Assembly: GCF_002234675.1 (NCBI RefSeq)
Contig: NC_019869.2
Coordinates: 7,069,026 to 7,133,025, forward strand
Source: Oryzias latipes
Taxonomy: Eukaryota; Chordata; Actinopteri; Beloniformes; Adrianichthyidae
Length of the DNA stretch: 64,000 bases
Direction: 5' to 3'
Shown: one piece after another, positions 20,726 through 32,913 of the stretch
Position numbering within the stretch: position 1 is the stretch's first letter
How the letters are laid out: each line of letters opens with the position of its first letter
Translations under genes and position numbers: made by a program
Notes under the pieces: model-generated
The model's input: the letters and a program-made list of their open reading frames with translations, nothing else
What the model was told of the DNA's origin: nothing
Database searches by the model: none

Positions 20726-23700
20726 CTAAAACAAGGCTGGAAGAGAAATCCACAAACCTGCTGGATAACGGAACGAGCATTGTGTCGTAATTCCGGCCTG
20801 TGAGGAATCAAATTACTCATAGGTGGGACTGCCAGGAATACAGCATGGCAGCCGGCCAAGCACTTTCAGTTAGGAGGGAGGAGACGGGACGAAGTGAGAG
20901 TAAAATGTAATCACAAACGCAATTCCCATGAAAATATTTTATTGTGGAAAACATTGATATTATCCTGGAAGTGCTTTCCATTTCCTGACATGCTGATGTG
21001 AATGAAGTTTGAGGAAAAGGGAGATCTTTAAGGGGTCAGTGATGTTTGACGGTGTTGTTCGACATCTGCAGCAGGAGTTTTGTGTAAAAGAAAAAGCTGC
21101 TTTGAGGCTTTTAATTGGTTAAATAAAAGATGAAGATGAAATTTGTATCAGAAGAGCGCAGGAGGGATTCCACTTCCAAACAGAAGACTCCAAGAAGTAG
21201 GAATTTTCCATCTGCTATTTGGCTCCTGGTCCTAAAAATGGAAATAAGAAAAATGATTCATATATATCTGTTAATTCAAACCTCTACACTGGATGAGCTT
21301 CATCATATCAGCAGGTTTTCTGTCTTTCAAACCTGGTTGTCCAGCAGATGAAGCCAGTCGTTGAGATGATTCACCAGAGCAAAGGCGTCGGGAATGTTGT
21401 CTCCTTCAGAACAGAAGAGCAGCAAGACGGCGAGCCGGAGATCCTCTGCACAACTACACACAGCATGAGATCAGAGACACAAACAAGAGCTGCAGTTGTT
21501 ACGTTCTGAAGTTATTCTAAACTTTTTGTGACTAAACAAAAAGACTAAATGAATCAATAAGATTAAGCCATGTTTTCTTAAATTCAGGCTTTAAAAAACC
21601 ATGCTGATATTATGATTTACTTTTAATAGCCATCTACTCAATATCCGGGTTTGTAGCGACCTTTTGGCTCTGAAGCTGCGTCTAAAACACGCTTGGCGGT
21701 GGACGAACTTCAAATGAAAAGATAAATGCACATTTAAGGTTTAACATTAAAAACCTGCGTTCACGCATGGCTACAGACATTTTTAAGACCATTTTTGGGA
21801 TCTACAGTCAGGACCATAAATATTTGGACAGAGACACATTCTTTGTACTTTAGTTTCTGTACATTACCACAGTGAATTTTAAATAAAACAACTCAGATGC
21901 CATTGAGCGGGTCGTTCAACAACCGAAGGGTTGGTGGATCGATCCCTGCTCTCCCCAGCCAGCTTTCAAGGGGGGTGACAAGCAAAAAATTCTTATTTTC
22001 TGCTTTGCAATAAATTAATCTTATCAAGGAAACTTATCAATAGCAAAATAATGTTAGTTTAAGAAAACATGCCTAAGTGACTAGATTTTTCCCCACAATT
22101 CTTGTTGAGACCATTTTCTTACCTACTGGCAGATTTTTTTATTTTAAGAAACCATTTTGTTTTTCATATTTTAAGAATTTTTAACTTTCTCTCTGTGTTT
22201 ACAGCCTGGATTTCAGGCAGGAGGTGTTTTCTGCAAAGAGCGCTAAACGCTAAACCCAAACTACCTTCTTCTTGAAGTCTTTAAAACAGAGAATCTCAAT
22301 TTATATTTTTGTATTCCTTTGGTTTCAATTCCCAAATTACAATAAATTGTAATTTAACAATGAAAGTTCAACAACAGTTAATGGCCAATTACCAGGACAG
22401 CAAAGAGGGCTTTTTTTACGTTATGGGTACAGGTGTCATGTCGGAGTCCCAGTACCTGTCAGAGTAAAGTCCTTTTGTGATGCCTCCTCCTGGGATGCAG
22501 AGTCGAGGCTCGGCCTCAGCATCCGTTAGTCCGGGAAAGGCCGGCGTTCGCTCCATCTCCCTCCAGCCCAGCTCCTTCAGAGCATCAGCACTCACTCCCA
22601 GCAGAGACGGTGTGACCAGGAACCGAAGAGGAGAACTGATGAAAACGCAGATTCATCAGAACAGAAATGTCTGGAAATGGTTACAAAAATATACAAGGAT
22701 GCTGTCAGACTGCAGGATTACCCCTGAAGCTGCAGGTCGTCTCTCTGGTAGGCATGGCTGCTGGACAGAACCATTGTTCTGGAGAAACCGCTCGCTTTGA
22801 TCCAAGATACCAGCTGCTGGCGAAACCGCTTGGTCCTCGTCTGCAGTAAACAAACAAGTCAGAAATCTGACTAATTCCACGTAAATGTTGACGGGAATCA
22901 AACGGCTTTACCTGAATAATTGGGGCTCTGATCTGGAGAACTGCCAGCTTCATTTCTGCTGCTGTGTAAACTGCAAATGATTTATTTTACAGATTCCGTT
23001 ACATTTTAATGAAATACGTTTTGTCTGCACCAGTGGTCCCCAACCCCCGGGCCGCAGACGGTCATTTGGTACCGGGCCACACAGAAAAAATAAAATAACT
23101 GACATGACTTCCGTTTTATTTATTTCAGAATCTGAAAGATGTTTTATTTTGAAAAACTGCAGATTCTTTGTTCCATTCGTCTATGTCACTCTTGACGCAG
23201 GCCAATTCGCTGATCTCGGTCACGTGATGGGTTACCGCTAAAATAAAACCCAGGAGCTAGTAAAATGAATAAAAAACAAACGTCTTTGGAAAGTTTCTTT
23301 GCCATGGGGAAAAGGCTCAGCCAGGAGACCAAAGAGGAGCCTTCCACTCCCCCCCCAAAAAAGAAAGCTACATTTAAAAAGACAGTATCAGGAGTCCTAC
23401 TAAAAATACGGATTTATCTCAACGGGAGATTCCCTCGAACCATTCAGCACTGTGGTGAGTTGGATTTTCCATGCACTTATTTTGAAGGCATGTTTAAATG
23501 TTATAATAATAGCGACCAGAGAGTGTTGCCGGCAGAGAGGACGTTGCTCATGTCCTAATTCTTGTTAATTGTAATGTTTAGAAAATACCACCGTTTTCAT
23601 GCAAGTCTCATCACTTTGTTGTATTGTAGTGTCTGTCACGTGCACGTTTGGTCTGCTGTCGGAGTTCCGCAGGCTGCAGGGGTTACTGTCGGAGCTGGTA

Positions 23701-25080
23701 TCACAGGGAATTTTAGCACCATGAGTGTGGGAAGGGGAGAGGATGATGACACAAGTGCGATGAACAATGTTTAGCGTGTCAAAATAAAGGTGCAGAGCGC
23801 GTCTTATCACGCGTCTCTGCCTCTGTAGTAGCGTTGCTGCAGCGTGTGTCCGCCACATATAACATACCGGACCGTGAGAATTTTGCCAGACATCAAACCG
23901 GTCCGTGGTGCAATAAAGGTTGGGGACCGCTGCTCTACACAATACAGTGAAATATTAAAATCTGTCAGTCTGTCACATAAAAGGGTGATTGTACACGAAA
24001 TACAAAACTATCACATAAACCCTTAAACCAAGTCACCCAAAAAACTGTCAACACAAATCAATGCAACAACATTTGCAGCATAGAAAACGTATCAATCAGA
24101 CAGACTTTGCTGAACCCATGTTACCTTCTGCAGGAGTGTGCAGCTCCTCCGCATCCTCTTTGCAGGAGCTGTAGGGGTTGTTTCCAGCCATGGGGATGAG
24201 ACAGTCTGTGTGCATGTAGCCCACTCTCCTCATGTTAAGAGTAGATACGATGAGGTCGACCGCCAGCTGACCCACGTTACCAACAGAAACAGCCGGCTAA
24301 GGGGACACCCAAAGAAACAGGACAAATATGGAAGACGGCTACTACTGTGAGGTGAAAGGCTTTCAGAAGGCCTGAAAACTCTTTTACATCACAATCGAAT
24401 AAAACAGCACATTTCTAATGCCTTTTTCAAATCAAAACAACTTAGCTAGAACTTTAAAATGCAGTATTTCACCCTAGTTTATGAAACATTATGGCAAAAA
24501 CTTGAAAAACAATATTATGTCCATGCATTTATCATTCTGGAGGTGTTAGGAACCAAATTATTAATACAAATAAATGTCAGAAAATAGCAATCGTCAATTA
24601 AACCTAACAATCTTTAGTTTTGGTAGAGAAAATTATCTTAAGTGATGGAATTTGTTAATACATACGTGACTTGGTTTAACCAATTAAATGTCATAATAAT
24701 GGCCAAGGCCATTTATCACAACAGACCTGACCCCGGTGTTTTCTGCATGAACATCAAATCGCAGAGGAGCTACATTCTCCCTCTGACATCCTTTTACTCG
24801 AATGTGTTACAGTTTTACTGCTGTTATTTGTTAGAGTTCAATAACAACCACAATTATAATAAAGAATCAATCTACAAACTAACTGACTGGAACCAATTAC
24901 AGCTATGAATAAAGTAAAAAAAAAAGAAGTAAGTAACACAGACTTGTTGATAGTAATATACAAAGTAAAACTGCTTGCAGTTGCAACAGAGAAACGTTTG
25001 CAAGAAGTGAAACAAAAACTCACCATGACGAGGGTAAAATCTTTGAAAACAGGAGGCGAGTCTTGCGAGGAAACAAACAT
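20726..25080 (-). CDS. psmg2: Proteasome assembly chaperone 2, 7 coding exons
   Basis: Minus-strand exons in coding order: 25080-25024, 24296-24125, 22970-22912, 22840-22722, 22635-22456, 21453-21333, 20797-20726. All junctions are GT-AG with matching phases, giving 780 nt (259 aa; human protein 264 aa). PSMG2 (PAC2) pairs with PSMG1 to scaffold the alpha ring of the 20S proteasome. Conserved stretches are MFVSSQDSPPVFKDFTLVM, PAVSVGNVGQLAVDLI, GYMHTDCLIPMAGNNPY, VLSSSHAYQRDDLQL, LRFLVTPSLL, CIPGGGITKGLY, and LLFCSEGDNIPDAFALVNHL. The last exon is only 72 nt and ends WISLPALF, matching the conserved PPALF end of the family. The gene is convergent with ptpn2, as expected from human 18p11 synteny. 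The penultimate exon has an in-frame TGA four bases past its donor, so an unspliced transcript would lose the conserved tail. Confidence 0.93.
21905..21966 (+). repeat. tRNA-derived SINE fragment (psmg2 intron 5)
   Basis: 'gagcgggtcgttcaacaacc', then 'gaagggttggtggatcgatc' and 'cctgctctcccca' match the B-box region of the SINEs at 10311 and 36534. The A-box end and the tail are missing. Confidence 0.6.
23031..23932 (+). mobile_element. hAT (Charlie-like) non-autonomous element in psmg2 intron 2
   Basis: Termini are CAGTGGTCCCCAACC and the complement of CAGCGGTCCCCAACC. The flanking octamers gtctgcac (23023-23030) and ctctacac (23933-23940) match at 6 of 8 positions, fitting an aged hAT duplication. 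Inside, a frame from 23265 begins MNKKQTSLESFF and continues with a Lys/Pro-rich stretch, as in the N-terminus of hAT transposases. The transposase core is deleted. Confidence 0.8.
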
Positions 25081-25520
25081 GATGCTGAACAGGGAGCTGA
25101 CACAAAACCAGAGAGTTACGGTTAAAAAAAGTATGTAGGAGTACGCTAATCACAACTGAAAATTTGTAATATCTAAGCACACGCTTCCTCAAGTTTCCAT
25201 GCCTGATTCTGTTGTATACGTTCGTGGAGATTTTGAGGACTGAAACTAGTTTAGGCATACTTCAGGAATGCCTGACTATAATTCATCAAAAAAGCAAACT
25301 TAAGAAAATCTAAAATCATTATAACCTATTTTAACCTTTAAATGTATTGGTTTTGTAGTAGCGTGTGTAGATTATTATTAGTTTACCCCCACCTAGGAAC
25401 AAAAACATTATTTTTTAGATTTCTTTAGTCAGGCTAGTAGCCAAAACACCCTCTAGAAATAAAATGGTCAATTTGTCCGCGTTTTTTTTATTTTTTTTAT
25501 ATAACTTTATTTAACAAATG
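25081..25520 (-). promoter_or_regulatory. psmg2: psmg2 upstream region
   Basis: This is the upstream flank of the psmg2 start codon. No CpG cluster, TATA box or other clear core element is visible. The transcription start is not determinable. Confidence 0.3.
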
Positions 25521-25545
25521 CAAGTAAATTTGTCCGCGTTGAAGC

Positions 25546-25546
25546 T

Positions 25547-25589
<43 letters not shown>
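25546..25589 (+). repeat. (TTTA)n microsatellite
   Basis: Eleven or so uninterrupted TTTA units. Confidence 0.95.
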
Positions 25590-25630
25590 CCAATGTATAA
25601 TAGTGTAGCGATCTGGGGGTTAGCCCCGCC

Positions 25631-25642
25631 TATTATTATTAA

Positions 25643-25685
<43 letters not shown>

Positions 25686-25746
25686 AATAAGAATATTATT
25701 ATTATTATTATTGTTGTTGTTGTTAGTAGTAGTAGTAATAGTAGAT
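25631..25746 (+). repeat. (ATT)n / (GTT)n / (AGT)n compound microsatellite
   Basis: A trinucleotide run shifts from ATT to GTT to AGT. It is open in one frame on each strand only because the units lack stops. Confidence 0.95.
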
Positions 25747-25889
25747 GTAGCTTGCCGTAGCTTGCAGCAGCAAAATGTGTCAAATTAACTTTAAAGCCCA
25801 AATTTTCTCCAGGGTTCATTTAATGTTTTTAATACACTATGATTTTTACTGTTGTGTGATCTTTTTTTTCGTTTGTTTCTTTTCATGAT

Positions 25890-26085
25890 AGAAACTGTTG
25901 TCCCCACACGCATTTTAAAACTCGAGTGGATATGACATTCCAAGCAATGGCAGCCAAACTCTGGAACACCCTGACTCTGCTTCTACCATTGACTGTATAC
26001 GAGACATTCAAGGGTTGTACAGTCATTGACAAGACTGAGGCATTCAATCATAAGACTTTTTTTATTTCAGCAGGCTTTTAGTTAG
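25890..26085 (+). pseudogene. Possible LINE ORF2 C-terminal remnant
   Basis: A frame reads TFQAMAAKLWNTLTLLLP, then ETFKGC and FNHKTFFISAGF, ending in a stop. It resembles the AAKLWNSLP...FKK.LKT.LF end of jockey/L2/CR1-type ORF2 proteins. Short and diverged. Confidence 0.35.
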
Positions 26086-26381
26086 ATTTGGGTTCTTTGT
26101 TGGATATTCTGCTTCTATCTTTAATATTTGTTACTTGTTTTATCTTCTTTTTGATGTGGTTGTAAACATTCTTTCTGGAAAATTACTGCATACACTACTT
26201 ACTTTATAAAAAAGAAATAACCCACTTTCACAGGAATTTTTAAAATGTAAACTGTTTATTTTACTAAATAAAAAAAGAACATTTTCAAAGTCTTTCTACC
26301 TTTCTTTTATTGTTCTCTGCCCTTTGGTTCCTTTTTTACTGCTTACATTATTTTTTATTGTTTCTAATATTTTCCCCTCCA

Positions 26382-27793
26382 GGGGGGTATTCCAATAAGC
26401 AGGTTATTCTAGTTACCACGGTAACTTTGAGGCTAAGGAAGTTGATAACCTCAGCTTTTGGTTCCAAAAATGGAGGTATGTTTCAGGGTAGGTCAAGTTG
26501 CCATGGCAACTCATGCTCTGAACATAACCTGGTCTGGAGCAGGTTTAGTTGAAGCTTAGTTTGTTTTCAGAGAGGTGAAGCAGCATGGTGTGTCCATTTG
26601 AAGATGATTTAGTGGATGAAGAAGCTCAGATAATACTTTTTCCACCATGAGAGGGTGATAAGACCACATATAGATGTTGGAAAGATAAACTTTTTTACAT
26701 TGCTCTAACTTAATTATTTGCTTCAGTTAAGATAAATCAATTATTTTGTTAAGTCATCTTAAAAATAACATCTAGTTATCAGACAGTTATTTTACCTTAA
26801 TTCAAATTAATTTTATTAAGTAGGTGTAACTTTGATGCTGCTGTTAGATCTGCACCGCAAGCAATTGTGGGATACCATTCCATTTGCATGTCTGGACGGA
26901 TTTGGGTTTAAGTGTGGGTTTTTGACCAACTGTGTTTAGTTGTTTAGCTGTTTTACTGTGTTTTGCTGAGTTATTTGTCCTTTTATGTTATATTTTTTCT
27001 GCACCATGAGTGAGGGAGGGAGAGGATGATGAGGTTTTATTTAGAAGCCGCTTATTCTTGGTGATGTATTGTCCAAGTAAGAGAAATTGTAAACTACATC
27101 TTGAGTCATGATACAATTCCATTTTGTTTCAATCATTTTATTGTTATAAAATGAGTATATCTGCCGGCTCAAACTTAGACATAGGAGAGTTCAAGAAGTA
27201 CAATAAATTAAGATGGAAAAACATTTGAGTAAAATCACATTTAGTTATATAAATATGTAAATTTGAGTTGTAAAACAATATTGAGTTGGGTAGACGTAAG
27301 AAATTAGGTTGAATAAATTTAACTCAATTACTTGATACCAATAGAAGCAATTCATTTAAGTTGGATAAGTTATATGCGTCACAATGAAAATAGAAATGAG
27401 ATTGAAACTCGTGCGTTTACTTTTTCCTTCTTTTTCTCCAAGCAGAAACTCTTTCTTTTGCTGATGATGCAGCCGTATTACTTTTTTGATGGACGTATAA
27501 TCCTCACACACTGTCATTTAAATCTCAGACTCTGTCACAAAAGTATAGCGCTCTCTTTTGTTCTCGTCACGTTTCTATGGTGACTCTGGATATCGACGAT
27601 CCATTGAGAATGTCTTTATGTACTTGCTGTGCACGTGCATTAACCCAGGGTTACCAAGTCCAGCGTAATTACGCCAACTCATATCCGGTCTTTTGGAACC
27701 GACATACCCAGAGTAAGCAAGTTCAGGCGGACTTCAGCCAGAGTTCAGGGTTAAAGTCAGGCTAGTTTAAACCTGCTTCCTGGAATACCCCCC
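26382..27793 (+). mobile_element. Non-autonomous DNA transposon with GGGGGGTATTCC termini
   Basis: 12-bp perfect terminal inverted repeats: GGGGGGTATTCC at 26382, and its complement ending at 27793. Subterminal relatedness extends further (aagcaggtt versus aacctgctt). No transposase frame is seen. Length 1412 bp. The superfamily is uncertain (possibly PIF/Harbinger or ISL2EU); no clear target duplication is seen. Confidence 0.65.
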
Positions 27794-27961
27794 AGTATTC
27801 TTCCATATTTTTTAGTGCGTTATTTATTCATTTAAAAAATGTTAATGTTAGTTCATTGTACATAGTATTGTGCGGTAAATTGCATAATATAATAGTTTGT
27901 ATGGTAAAACCCATTTGTCACATTAAAAAGGAGGTCTTGGACTCACATTTTTGTCTTTTTG

Positions 27962-28431
27962 TTTATTTATTCAAGTACAAAGAAAACCTGTGATTCTACA
28001 GATTACGATTGAATATGTCGACAGATGCGCAACTGAGTAATTTACAACAATATCATACAAGAAAAAAAACATAAATGAGATAGAATGTATAAAGCCACTC
28101 TTTACCAACACCTAGATTTCCTGCTTCTCAGTCCTACTGTTTACAGTGGCTTAGTAATTTGAAAACATCTATTGATACAGCTCTTGGCCACGTTTGTTTT
28201 ATATAAGAACTCTATGACAGCTGTAAATTTAAAGACATAACGTAATATAACCAGCGACAGACTGGCGGCCTGTCCAGGGTGCCCCCTATCTTCACCCACA
28301 AGTGGCTGGGATAGGCTCCGGCAGCCCCGTTTCCAGCCATGGGGCAGCCTCAAATAATCAGTCTTAAAAACCCCATAATGCTAAACTAATTTTTTGCTCT
28401 ATAATTTCCATGTATTATCATGATAGCATTT
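27962..28431 (-). other. Putative 3' untranslated region of the dehydrogenase gene
   Basis: The region follows the stop at 28432-28434. The first clear minus-strand AATAAA I noted downstream is TTTATT at 27962-27967. The extent is inferred. Confidence 0.35.
28245..28345 (+). repeat. SINE-like repeat fragment (3' half)
   Basis: 'ccagcgacagactggcggcc' continues with 'tgtccagggtgcccc', then 'gtggctgggataggctccgg', matching the 3' half of the repeat at 2125-2425. It probably lies in the 3' untranslated region of the dehydrogenase gene. Confidence 0.55.
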
Positions 28432-29773
28432 TTAAAGCTTGACTTCATTGGGAACCTGACTACCTTTTACAACAGCGACAGCGTTCTCCACCATCAGCTG
28501 CACCATCTTTCTCACTGTGGTGTTAGTGTTGGTCCCTGCATGGGGAGTGAGGAGCACATTGGGAAGGCTGAGGAGAGGATGATCTCTGCACAAAGCAAGC
28601 AGCAAAGCCCAGTCACATGACACTTTTATTCCATCATTGCTTTTGTCTTTTTAATCCGTTTAAATAAACCTCAAGATGTCAAATGCGTTGTTACCTTGGT
28701 AACGGTTCAGGATAAGTCACATCCAAAGCTGCTGCTTGAATAACTCCAGATTGTAGAGCCTTGAGCAAGGCCTCCTGGTCCACAACCAAACCTGTTGAGT
28801 CCCATATTAAAGTAAATATGGTTGCATAAAAATGAAATCAGATCTAATCCCCACCTCTGCTGATGTTGACTAGTGTAGCCGTGTCTTTCATGAGGGCCAG
28901 CTCTCTATGACCAATCAGGTGTTTGGTTTCAGGGCTCAGATTGACCGCCAGCACAACAAAGTCAGACTCTTTCAGTAGGTCGTCCATGTTCCTGCAGTAA
29001 ATCGCCCCCACAGCCTCCTCATCTTCCAAACACCTTAGGAACAACGGAACAAAACGTTTACAAATGTGTTTGTTTGGATCTATAGCTGGATTTCAGGGTC
29101 ACATTGTTAAACATTGATCATTGTTACCGTCTTGTTCTATTGTGATATAGAATCCGCATGTCGAAGCCTTTGCCCCTCTGAGCAATTTTGTATCCAATGT
29201 TTCCCATTCCAATAATTCCCAGAGTAGATCCTGATACTTCAACTCCCATCAGGCTTGATGGTAAATATGTGGTCTTGGGATCAACAGAAATTAAGTGACC
29301 TGTAGAGGTGGAAACCAACAATCTTTTGTCCTCACCCTTACAGAAGAGGTATTGAAGAATAAAAATGTGAAATGATCAATTTCCAGTTTCCCTTCACCTT
29401 CAACAATCTTCCGTGCAGATGCCAGAAGCAAACCCATGGCCATGTCTGCAGTGGCAGCACTCACCACCCCCGGTGTGTTGGTCACCTTCACTCCAAGGCT
29501 GTTGATGTACGACACATCCAGATGATCAATGCCCACTCCTCCATTGGCAACCACCTTCAGGGACGGCAAGGAAGTCAGCAACGACGGTTCAGCTGCAGGG
29601 TAGCAGTTCCAGACAAACAAGGCCTGGATTTTGGGGCCATACACGAGTGGATTCTTCAAAAAGTCTTTATGGCAGATGAGCTGGAAGTGCTGTTTCATTA
29701 TGCCAATGACGCCTTCCAGGTAACCCTCGCCGCCCACCTCGGAAAATAGAGCCCATGGTTTTTCCTCAGCCAT
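28432..29773 (-). CDS. D-2-hydroxyacid dehydrogenase, GRHPR-like (probable glyoxylate/hydroxypyruvate or 2-ketogluconate reductase)
   Basis: Minus-strand exons in coding order: 29773-29398, 29299-29128, 29033-28855, 28791-28695, 28585-28432. Phases join exactly, giving 978 nt (325 aa; human GRHPR 328). The family reduces glyoxylate, hydroxypyruvate or related 2-keto acids with NAD(P)H. Motifs: ANGGVGIDHLD and TNTPGVVSAATADMAMGLLL in the N-terminal part; the Rossmann glycine motif GIIGMGNIGYKIA; catalytic Arg in NISRG; Glu in TYPEPLP; and the His of TPHAGTNT. All three catalytic residues are present, so the enzyme should be active. An acceptor (TTTTAG) lies directly before GTG-ATG of the first exon, so at least one more upstream exon exists; a candidate is at 37877-37996. 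I leave the symbol empty because fish have several GRHPR-like paralogues. Confidence 0.92.
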
Positions 29774-29944
29774 CACCTAAAATAAAACCAAATTTAAATG
29801 TTACAGCTGTAGAATAGATGAGAAAATGACATCCTCATGACACAGGATACAATCAGGACACAAACTTGCCAGTGTCTGTTTTATTTTATATTGAATGCTT
29901 TGATGAAAAGATATGTAAACCTTTATGCTATTAAGCATAAAGCA

Positions 29945-29999
29945 TCTCTAGATTTATATATTTATATATATAAATCTATATATATATATATATATATCT
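29945..29999 (+). repeat. (TA)n-rich microsatellite
   Basis: Imperfect TATA dinucleotide run. Confidence 0.9.
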
Positions 30000-30150
30000 T
30001 CTTTTTTCCCCATTTCATTTCTGATGTATAAGAATTTGTGTTTTTGCTGTTTCATGGAAATAAAAATAAATTTAAAAAAATTAATTCAATAAGTTCAAAC
30101 ATAAAGATCGTAAAGTAGGGGTATTAACACCCATCAGTAAAAATTATTAG

Positions 30151-31430
30151 ATTAGATTAGATTAGATGACTTTATTTATCCCACGATGGGGAAATTCCTT
30201 TATCTGTGGCAGCAACAATGACATTCAGAAAATAACATCAAAAAAGGACATAAAAAATGATATTCATATTAAATAAATAAATAAATATTAAATAAATACA
30301 GCTGTTTGTGATCAACTGTAAAAAACATGTAAAACGTTTTTAATACAAATATAAGTAAGTAATAAAGTACACACCAAACAAACAACCATTTAGGAACAAA
30401 AACAATCGAAAACAGCAACAACTGCAACAAAAGTAAATGAATAAATGAGTGAAAGAAGAAACACCCCGGGGACCGTCTGATGGCTGTGGGGAGGAATGAC
30501 CTGCAGTAGCTCCGTCTTGCACTGTGGGGGCAACAGCCTTGTGCTGAAGGAGCTGGTCAGTGCCTCTACAGTTTGGTGCAGGGGGTGGGAGGGGTTATCC
30601 ATGATGGATGTTAGCTTAGCCGACATCCTCCTGTCCGCCACCTCCTCCATGGACTCTGGTGTGCAGCCCAGGACAGAGCCGGCCTTCTTAACCAGTTTGT
30701 TTAGCCTCCTCATGTCTCTGTCTGTACTGCCACCCGCCCAGCACACAACTCCATAAAGGACCACTGAGGCCACCACAGTGTCATAAAAGGTCCTTAGCAG
30801 CTGTCTGCACACGCCAAAAGACCTCAGTCTCCTCAGCAGGTGAAGGTGACTCTGACCCTTCCTGTACTGAGCATCCGTGTTGTTGGACCAGTCCAGTCTG
30901 TTGTTCAGGTGAACACCCAGATATTTAAAAGTGTCCACAATCTCAATGTCTGAACCCTGGATGTTCACCAGTGAGTGTGGTGTAGGGATCTCCTGAAGTC
31001 CAGGACCAGCTCTCTTGTCTTGCTGGTGTTTAGCAGCAGGTGGTTGCTTCACCAGCCAACAAAGTCAGAGATGACCCCCCTGTACTCCTGCTCGCGCCCC
31101 CGATACACAGCCCATAATGGCACTTTCATCTGAGAACTTCTGCAGATGACAGTGGTGGGAGTTGAAGGTGTAGTCCGATGTTTACAGGGTGAACAGGAAT
31201 GGGGAGAGCACAGTCCCCGTACTGCAGACCACCACATCAGACACACAGCCTGTGGCCTGTCTGTGAGGTAGCTGATGGTCCAGGCAGTGAGATGTTGGTC
31301 CATGCCTGCAACCTCCAGCTTCCTCCTCAGGAGTGATGGCTGGATGGTGTTGAAAGCACTGGAGAAATCAAAAAACATGACTCTCACAGTGCTCCCAGGG
31401 GACTCCAGGTAAGACAGGGCCCGATGCTGC
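30151..31430 (-). mobile_element. L2-clade (Maui-like) LINE, 5'-truncated ORF2 remnant
   Basis: Minus-strand frames read VMFFDFSSAFNTIQPSLL and ISYLTDRPQ. After gaps come FKYLGVHLNNRLDWS, LHLLRRLRSFGVC, AGSVLGCTPESMEEV, and SIMDNPSHPLHQTV, the C-terminal half of an L2-type reverse transcriptase. The 3' end has 'ccccatcgtgggataaataa' followed by (ATCTA)n on the minus strand (30151-30190). Frameshifts separate the pieces, so it is dead. Confidence 0.85.
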
Positions 31431-31789
31431 TTTAGCTGGTATGTTTGTTAGAACTGAGAGACTTTAGGAGTTAAATTGGAACAAGGAAGTGAAGACTTTA
31501 ACCACTTCTGATTGGTCAGACTGATGACGTGTGATTAAGCCTCCAAGAATGATTGGTGGAGACAGTTAAAGGGGCGGGACTTTTCAGAAAACAGTTATAG
31601 CTACAGCTTAATTGCGATACCATCATTCTTATCAAATTGTCTTTACTAGAATCAAATAAACACAAAGAAAAAAGTATTTTATGATCTTTCATATTCCTAA
31701 CTACCCTGTTTTATCAAGGCCTGTTTGGATGAACACAGAGCTGATATCCTGGAGATGGAAAATGTTTTTAGATCAGTTAATGAGGGCAA

Positions 31790-31872
31790 TTTCCCACGGC
31801 ACACCTGACCATCTCCCACGGCACACCTGACCATCTCCCACGGCACACCTGACCATCTCCCACGGCACACTA
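31790..31872 (+). repeat. Short minisatellite, ~22-bp unit
   Basis: Nearly four copies of 'cccacggcacacctgaccat' (plus two joining bases). The units are almost identical, suggesting recent expansion. Confidence 0.9.
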
Positions 31873-32539
31873 GTTGAAAAACACTGCACTAGACCTCTCC
31901 ACATATCACGGATGTTGTTTTCTGTTCCAGGCGCTGATCCAGCTTCTTCCTGTAGCTGTCTTGCACCGTCTGATCTTATATTTGTTGCTTTTTAAGTATT
32001 TTACATAATTATTATCAACGTTGTGAAGGGAAACCATTTATATGTACCATGTACCAAAACCTACTGGGACCGTGTTGTTCCCGGCAGTATTTGGAGAAAA
32101 GGCTGGAGTGTGACCCAAAGATTTATGATAAATAATGAAAGAAGAAGATGAAAGATGTTTCTTTTAAAATAATTCACAAAATTTAACCCACCAATCAATT
32201 CATGCTAAGATACAGTAAAACAATTCACTGTAACTGTACCTTTTGCAAAGAACACTCAGAAACATTAACCATCTTTTTTGGAATTGTACTGAGAGTAGAC
32301 TTTAGTTTTTACAATTAATCAAAAAACATAACTTCACTCTGAAATTTGAACATATAATTTTTGGCTATCATAGTAAAAATGTGGACTCAAGTAAAAAACT
32401 CATTAATCTTATTATTATTATATTTGGCAAATTCTCCATTCATAAATGTAAATTCTCATAATCTCCTATACCCCTCCCCCATTTTAATCAAACAAGTTGA
32501 AATGTTGACAAGTTGACTGTCCCCACAACCACGGCTGGA

Positions 32540-32913
32540 TGAAGCTCGTCTGCTGGATTTTTATATATGTAGTTGTAGATTTAGATAAGTTAATTCTTCT
32601 CTAAGAGTTCTGGTAAATCGCCTGTCCGTCCTGGGGGAGGATCCCTCCTTCATGTGGGCACCCCTGAGGTTTCTTCGTTTTTTTTCCAGAATCCGGTTTT
32701 TTAGGAGTTTTTCCTTACCGCGAAGGGGGGTCTAAGGGCAAGGATGCCAGTATAGCATAGTCAGTTTGTTAGTTCATTTTAGTATTTTCCTATTGAACTC
32801 TTTGTATTCGTGATCCTTTTAAGTTCATGTTTTACTTCGAAGCCCATCGAGACGACTGTTGTTGTGATTTTGGGCTATACAAATAAAATTGAATTGAATT
32901 GAATTGAATTGAA
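32540..32913 (+). repeat. Teleost SINE/LINE-tail repeat ending in (ATTGA)n
   Basis: It includes 'gagtttttccttaccgcgaa' and 'ggtctaagggcaaggatg', then 'gggctatacaaataaaattg' followed by ATTGA units. This is a very common arrangement in fish genomes. The class is not certain from sequence alone. Confidence 0.6.

Noticed and set aside
29372-29749. 125-codon plus-strand frame
   Set aside because: Antisense shadow of the first dehydrogenase coding exon.
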